Part shown: piece by piece, positions 60,107 through 64,000 of the stretch
Layout of the letters: the number at the start of each line of letters is the position of its first letter
How positions within the stretch are numbered: position 1 is the stretch's first letter
IMG/VR virus record: IMGVR_UViG_3300032092_000011
Span: 1-64,000 of that record
DNA from: a virus
Strand: one strand, 5' to 3'
Length of the DNA: 64,000 nucleotides
The notes under the pieces: generated by a model
The model's input: the letters and a program-made list of their open reading frames with translations, nothing else
Databases searched by the model: none
Told to the model about the DNA's origin: nothing
Made by a program: the position numbers and the translations under genes

Positions 60107-62080
60107 TTATTTATTCACTTCTAAGTCTTTAAAATATTCGTCTTTTAAAATATTATTAGAATCTACTAAGGTTACCATTGATCCAGCGTGGTGGGGTTGC
60201 CCTTCATCATGAACTAGGACTTTTTTGCCCGCACTAATTCCAAGCCACATGTGGTCCCCAGCTCCGCAAATTAAGTAATCTGCCCAATGCAGCGCATTCC
60301 AAACATGTCCCCAATTCCCATCAATACGAATGGCATCTTTCAGGGTCATTCCAACACTCAGGATGTCTCGACCCATGCGCTTATGTATATCAATAATCTC
60401 TTGCCAAGCATCTAAACTAAGTGAACTGCCTTGATTTGAGACAACTACATATCGATTCTGTGTTGGTCTAGAAACAGCTCTCAGAGTTACAAATTGTAGC
60501 CTCTCTTCAACTTTAACGCCTAATTGTTTACCAACTTCCTCTAACCAATCACCATCGGTTAGGTTAATCTCCTGTGTCATATCAATTTCAGGTTTCCAAA
60601 TGCTCCATTCAGTAGGCCACATAGGAGCAACTTTTGCCTTACGAGTATACCAACCCCAGTTAATTATATCATGAAAGGCTGATCGGAGCCAAACCTTACC
60701 CAGACCCTTCTCAATGCTCCATTGTGCAATGGCTTCGACGGCTGCAAGTGTTGCGCCAAGGGTTTCGTTCTTGAGTTCTAATAGAACATGTGCACCTTTT
60801 AAATATGGTGCATGTCGCTCTTCTCGATCCTCCCATTTTACCGTAATTGATGCGTCCTCTCGAAGTGGTAGTGCAATTCTAGTTTGGCGTTCATCTGAAA
60901 GTAAAATTGTTCCACCCTCTTCATTACCTAGACTCCATTTGATCTCACACTCTCGATCCGAGAGGTTAGTAACAATTGGACCATTGTGCCATTCAATACT
61001 CAATTGATGTGGTGGCTGCTCTACTGCGTCTCTACTAGGTTTTTCTTGTAATAGGTCATGATATGTTAATGATAACTGTTGACGAAATCTAATGTTATCC
61101 TCACCATTTATTGGTTTAGGACTAGGGCATCCGCAGTTTAAACGGTCATGTAGTGTAAATACATCGGCATCTAGGTTTCCGGTCATTGGAGTAAAAATGC
61201 CCTCATATTGGTCTCGGTATGACCGAAGCGGCAATGCAATCATGCGAACTCCATAGGCCATGGCTTGTCGGCATTGGAAAGGGTCAATGTCTTGGATGGT
61301 GGTGTGCAGCATTATGTCGGCAACTCGAAGCCACTTCCAGACATCTACTTGCTCTCCCCAGGCGATGACATTCGGTGGCAGGGCCAGTAGGTCGACCTGG
61401 TGGCCCATGGGTCCGACCATGTGAAACTGGTATTTATCACCTTGGGTTTCCCAGAATTTTTGGGCTATGCTTAGGAAATAGTCCTGGTTATTGGCCTCGG
61501 TGAAGGGGCCGATATTTACGATATGTTTTTTCTCACCTGAAATTTTAAAATCTCCTAAAATCTCCTGAGTGCTCATAGACTCTGAAGAATCTTCAACATC
61601 AATAGGAAATTGGATTAGAAATAGGGGCGACCTCATCAGAGCAAATTGATTCTCGACTTGGTCTAATGAATGTAGATAGAAAGCATCTGGTTCCCACTGT
61701 TTTCTGCAAATTGCGTCAGCCGCCGAAGTGTGCGAAGTTTCTACTATTCTCCAATTCTTTTGAGGGTCATAAATCCAATCATATAAGTTTTTTGGCATAA
61801 CTGGTTCTAGATTCTCTGGCATTTCCTCAAAGTGGATAATATCAGGTTGAACATCTAGTAGGAACCCTGTTAATTCATTAGGAGTACCAAGAGTCAGGAA
61901 ATGGTTATTATCAACCAATTCCATTACTTTATCCCTGTGTAAGCTCGGTGTTTTGGTCCACTCAACAATATACACATCATGTGAATCTTTTTTCATTTCA
62001 ACTATTCTTCGCATCAGCATTGTAGTTGCTGGCGACATTTCTAATCTCGGAATGATATAAACTATTTTTAAACTATTCAT
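60107..62080 (-). CDS. large GT-B-like glycosyltransferase, 657 aa
   Basis: The first ~330 residues look like a GT4-type Rossmann pair: KIVYIIPRLEMSPATTMLMR, KKHIVNIGPFTEANNQDYFL, YQFHMVGPMGHQ, DIMLHTTIQDIDPFQCRQAM. The C-terminal ~250 residues (NRYVVVSNQGSSLSLDAWQE, YLICGAGDHMWLGISAGKKV, LVHDEGQPH) resemble the sugar-nucleotide half of GT9/heptosyltransferase-like proteins. It could add sugars to fibres or alter host surface glycans. A GC-rich patch occurs inside the gene at about 61250-61500. Confidence 0.75.
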   Translation of the reverse strand: MNSLKIVYIIPRLEMSPATTMLMRRIVEMKKDSHDVYIVEWTKTPSLHRDKVMELVDNNHFLTLGTPNELTGFLLDVQPDIIHFEEMPENLEPVMPKNLYDWIYDPQKNWRIVETSHTSAADAICRKQWEPDAFYLHSLDQVENQFALMRSPLFLIQFPIDVEDSSESMSTQEILGDFKISGEKKHIVNIGPFTEANNQDYFLSIAQKFWETQGDKYQFHMVGPMGHQVDLLALPPNVIAWGEQVDVWKWLRVADIMLHTTIQDIDPFQCRQAMAYGVRMIALPLRSYRDQYEGIFTPMTGNLDADVFTLHDRLNCGCPSPKPINGEDNIRFRQQLSLTYHDLLQEKPSRDAVEQPPHQLSIEWHNGPIVTNLSDRECEIKWSLGNEEGGTILLSDERQTRIALPLREDASITVKWEDREERHAPYLKGAHVLLELKNETLGATLAAVEAIAQWSIEKGLGKVWLRSAFHDIINWGWYTRKAKVAPMWPTEWSIWKPEIDMTQEINLTDGDWLEEVGKQLGVKVEERLQFVTLRAVSRPTQNRYVVVSNQGSSLSLDAWQEIIDIHKRMGRDILSVGMTLKDAIRIDGNWGHVWNALHWADYLICGAGDHMWLGISAGKKVLVHDEGQPHHAGSMVTLVDSNNILKDEYFKDLEVNK

Positions 62081-62501
62081 AGCTTTCTAATATTTGCTTA
62101 ATTTCTTGTTTAGTTTCTTCAATAACCCGGTATACCGAATTAATTCTGGTTGTCTTAAACCTAAATTTATAAATGTAATTATTATATTGTCCTTTTACTG
62201 AAAGTTCACAAAAAACAGTATAACGTGGTTTCTTTTTTAATAAAAATTCGGCCAAATCAGTTTTAATAATTTGAGATTTAGCCTTACCAGTTAGAGCGTA
62301 ATCAACCGTCACATAAGCAGATAGGTCTAGATACTGGTTGTCATATTCCATAAAATCATATCTTCTTTTGACACCATTTGTTAAAAGAAACATCTCATAA
62401 GCAACAAAAGCACTTCCTTGTTGGACGTGCTTAAGAGTGTTGCTTTCTAATTCTTTTGAAATATATGGTCTTGGAATATTAATTAGATTTTCAAGAATCA
62501 T
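62073..62501 (-). CDS. hypothetical protein, 142 aa
   Basis: Alpha/beta protein (NLINIPRPYISKELESNTLK, RYTVFCELSVKGQYNNYIYK, SVYRVIEETKQEIKQILE). No family was recognised. It overlaps the glycosyltransferase gene by eight bases. Confidence 0.65.
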   Translation of the reverse strand: MILENLINIPRPYISKELESNTLKHVQQGSAFVAYEMFLLTNGVKRRYDFMEYDNQYLDLSAYVTVDYALTGKAKSQIIKTDLAEFLLKKKPRYTVFCELSVKGQYNNYIYKFRFKTTRINSVYRVIEETKQEIKQILESYE

Positions 62502-62503
62502 AC

Positions 62504-63229
62504 TTATTTTCTTTTAAGATAAAAACCATTTTGATCCTGATCTTTATCAAAATCAACAATTATAGATCTTTTTGTCTTATTAGAATTAACTAATCCCTCG
62601 CTAGATTCCTGATTTGACTGTTCAATAATATCAACTAAATCTGGTAAACTTTCAGAAGATTCAATGCTTTTTTCAACTGATTGAAAATCTTCTTCGGTTG
62701 GCTGAACATTTTTAATTTCTTCTTGTAAATCATCGTATGAATTTACAACATTTCGCATGTCCTCAATCGATTCTTCCAGAGGATATTCAGGAGTTTTAGT
62801 ATCAGGTTTAATATAATCTACTAATGATTTAATAAATCCTAGTGCTACAAGTGGTAAGATAGCACCAGAAACAAACGCAAGAATACGCTTTTGATACAAT
62901 GGATCTTCTTCAATTAAATTAAAAAGTTGAGACCATGTTTCATAATTCTGAATATTCTTAAATGCATAATACATGTTTCCTTGCATCTGCATTAATGTAA
63001 TCGTAATGAATAATGCCCATACTAATGTTTTATTCATTTTATCTAAAACAATTAATGATGCTAGTGATGCTGCTGCACCAAGCTCAAAGGCTATAGCCAA
63101 TGTTACTGCTAACCAATACGGGTTTGATAATTCAAAAAAGTCAACTACGTGAATGGTAGAAATAACACTAACCATTAAATATAATGATACAAAAGTACCA
63201 ATAATAAATTTACTCGTTAGGTTCTTCAT
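62504..63229 (-). CDS. membrane protein with acidic cytoplasmic tail, 241 aa
   Basis: Four membrane segments (about residues 8-28, 38-60, 68-88 and 116-134) are followed by a roughly 100-residue Glu/Ser-rich tail (LQEEIKNVQPTEEDFQSVEK). No family was recognised. It overlaps the small CxC gene upstream. A membrane-takeover or lysis-control role is possible but not shown. Confidence 0.68.
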   Translation of the reverse strand: MKNLTSKFIIGTFVSLYLMVSVISTIHVVDFFELSNPYWLAVTLAIAFELGAAASLASLIVLDKMNKTLVWALFITITLMQMQGNMYYAFKNIQNYETWSQLFNLIEEDPLYQKRILAFVSGAILPLVALGFIKSLVDYIKPDTKTPEYPLEESIEDMRNVVNSYDDLQEEIKNVQPTEEDFQSVEKSIESSESLPDLVDIIEQSNQESSEGLVNSNKTKRSIIVDFDKDQDQNGFYLKRK

Positions 63230-63413
63230 CTTTATTTTCCTTTTGGTTTTTATACGGAAGCCATTGATTAACTACTTCAGCTCGATCTTCGCAGCCGCAA
63301 TCCTCGTATCCCGCTAATTTTGCTATAGAATCAGCAAGTTTGGCGATCCCTATTTTTTTATTAAAATTTAATAGGGTATCGCCAAATCCACGTTCTTCTT
63401 TTTCAATTGCCAT
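63210..63413 (-). CDS. small CxC-containing phage protein, 67 aa
   Basis: GFGDTLLNFNKKIGIAKLAD, then AGYEDCGCEDRAEVVNQWLP. I recall a similar GLGDTVEKxTKATGIKK...DCGCxxR pattern in hypothetical proteins of marine phages. The CGC could bind metal or form disulfides. It shares a base with the upstream stop. Confidence 0.7.
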   Translation of the reverse strand: MAIEKEERGFGDTLLNFNKKIGIAKLADSIAKLAGYEDCGCEDRAEVVNQWLPYKNQKENKDEEPNE

Positions 63414-63703
63414 TATTTAGATGACTCTAATTTTTGTAATTCTTTATCAATTTCAGTCTGACGTGTTACATCAAGCAACTTACGATCAGTTGATTGAATC
63501 ATACGCTTTTCAGATTTTAAACCTTCGATTTTAAGATCTTTAGAACTTGGCAAAGAATCAATTACTGCTTTTTGAGCTTGAAACTCTTTTTTAACTTTAG
63601 TAATTTCAGAATCAATAGAGCATGCTTTTAACCATGTCATGATAACTAATGCTAAAATTAGTTTAGTTCCGTGTTTTTCTAAAAATAAATTAAATTTTTC
63701 CAT
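63413..63703 (-). CDS. membrane-anchored coiled-coil protein, 96 aa
   Basis: One N-terminal hydrophobic helix (GTKLILALVIMTWLKAC) is followed by Lys/Glu-rich coiled coil (ITKVKKEFQAQKAVIDSLPS, RQTEIDKELQKLES). The Cys after the helix might be lipidated, but it does not form a standard lipobox. Spanin-like or scaffold roles are possible. A late-type promoter lies at 63724-63736. Confidence 0.65.
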   Translation of the reverse strand: MEKFNLFLEKHGTKLILALVIMTWLKACSIDSEITKVKKEFQAQKAVIDSLPSSKDLKIEGLKSEKRMIQSTDRKLLDVTRQTEIDKELQKLESSK

Positions 63704-63723
63704 GATTTTACTTTTTATATTAT

Positions 63724-63736
63724 ATTCTATATATTT
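63724..63736 (-). promoter_or_regulatory. late-type promoter overlapping a stop codon
   Basis: Minus strand AAAATATATAGAA. The TAG of the PD-(D/E)XK nuclease gene lies within it; it precedes the 96-aa anchored protein. Confidence 0.65.
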
Positions 63737-64000
63737 TGCATAGATTGTTTAAACTCGGCAAGTCTCTTTTGAAACTCAGCGAAATAGTATTTTATGTCTT
63801 TTTCTGTCAATGTGAATATCTGCGGACATTCATCAATCTCATTAGCAATCCAAATTTCAGCGCCCATTGGTCGAATTCCAGTTCTTTCCCAAAATGCAAC
63901 GAAATAGGCTGCGGCCTGTAGATAATAATCTTGAATCCAATCATCTTTCTTAGGCTTTCGGCTATTTTTATAGTCAATAATAAGTACTCTTTGATTTATC
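63727..64000 (-). CDS. PD-(D/E)XK nuclease (Cas4/RecB-like), 5' part outside window
   Basis: The frame enters from the right edge and stops at a TAG (63727-63729) inside the late-type promoter of the next gene. The visible 90 residues include VLIIDYKNSRKPKKDDW, giving the (D/E)xK active-site pair, then DYYLQAAAYFVAFWERTG, the QxxxY motif of RecB/Cas4-like nucleases. An exonuclease used in DNA processing or recombination is expected. The N-terminus is missing. Confidence 0.78.
   Translation of the reverse strand, partial: INQRVLIIDYKNSRKPKKDDWIQDYYLQAAAYFVAFWERTGIRPMGAEIWIANEIDECPQIFTLTEKDIKYYFAEFQKRLAEFKQSMQNI

Noticed and set aside
1-64000. Integrase, transposase, IS ends, tRNA or rRNA genes
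   Set aside because: None was recognised by motif or structure on either strand, so no mobile element or stable RNA gene is called beyond the candidate small RNA.

Overview
This 64 kb window looks like part of the genome of a large tailed bacteriophage (myovirus- or jumbo-phage-like) that infects a member of the Bacteroidetes. Three observations support this. Genes are tightly packed and nearly all on the minus strand, joined by TAATG or ATGA stop/start overlaps. Promoter-like sequences have a TATATTTA -7 element 19 bp downstream of a TTTA-like -33 element, which resembles the Bacteroidetes TTTG/TAnnTTTG promoter. Start codons are preceded by A-rich leaders rather than Shine-Dalgarno sequences. 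The gene content is phage-like: collagen-like tail fibres with S74 chaperone ends, PhoH, a capsid-targeting leader family, ClpP, and a thymidylate-synthase-family nucleotide enzyme. No integrase, transposase, tRNA, rRNA or CRISPR array was seen.

Layout. 1-9 kb: UV-damage endonuclease, small unknown genes, RNase HII, PhoH, ribosomal protein bS21, DnaJ, Hsp20 and a DnaQ-like exonuclease. 9-25 kb: an ATP-grasp protein, a 2OG-Fe(II) hydroxylase, several glycosyltransferases, a Hint-domain protein, a methyltransferase, a collagen-like fibre and two coiled-coil structural proteins. 25-31.6 kb: ClpP, a dCMP-hydroxymethylase-like enzyme, a ClpC-like unfoldase, and nuclease, LOG and KTSC proteins. 31.6-37.8 kb: a divergent island with an HTH gene, a candidate small RNA and four plus-strand genes including a RecA-like ATPase and a DUF932-like protein. 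Two GC-rich, hairpin-rich non-coding stretches flank this island. 37.8-41.9 kb: capsid-leader proteins, ferritin, HAD phosphatase and an HExxH protein. 42-51.4 kb: two giant collagen-like fibres. 51.4-60 kb: a lysis-like gene group and a second cluster of capsid-leader proteins, including an apparent six-part polyprotein and a zeta-toxin-like kinase. 60-64 kb: a large glycosyltransferase, membrane proteins and the end of a PD-(D/E)XK nuclease.

How the parts may work together (inference). Two promoter classes appear to separate early/host-takeover genes (AAGTTTTACCGTTTG box plus TTTATATTTACATAT core) from late virion genes (AATATATAGA box). Eleven proteins share an N-terminal leader MKxxKLFExFxxEA. 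It closely resembles the T4 capsid targeting sequence and may send them into the prohead, where a protease trims them. The hydroxylase and glycosyltransferases sit beside three G-P-T-rich collagen-like fibres, which suggests a phage system for hydroxylating and glycosylating its own fibres. The most unusual features are the capsid-targeted polyprotein, the collagen-modification neighbourhood, and the GC-rich islands with the candidate RNA.
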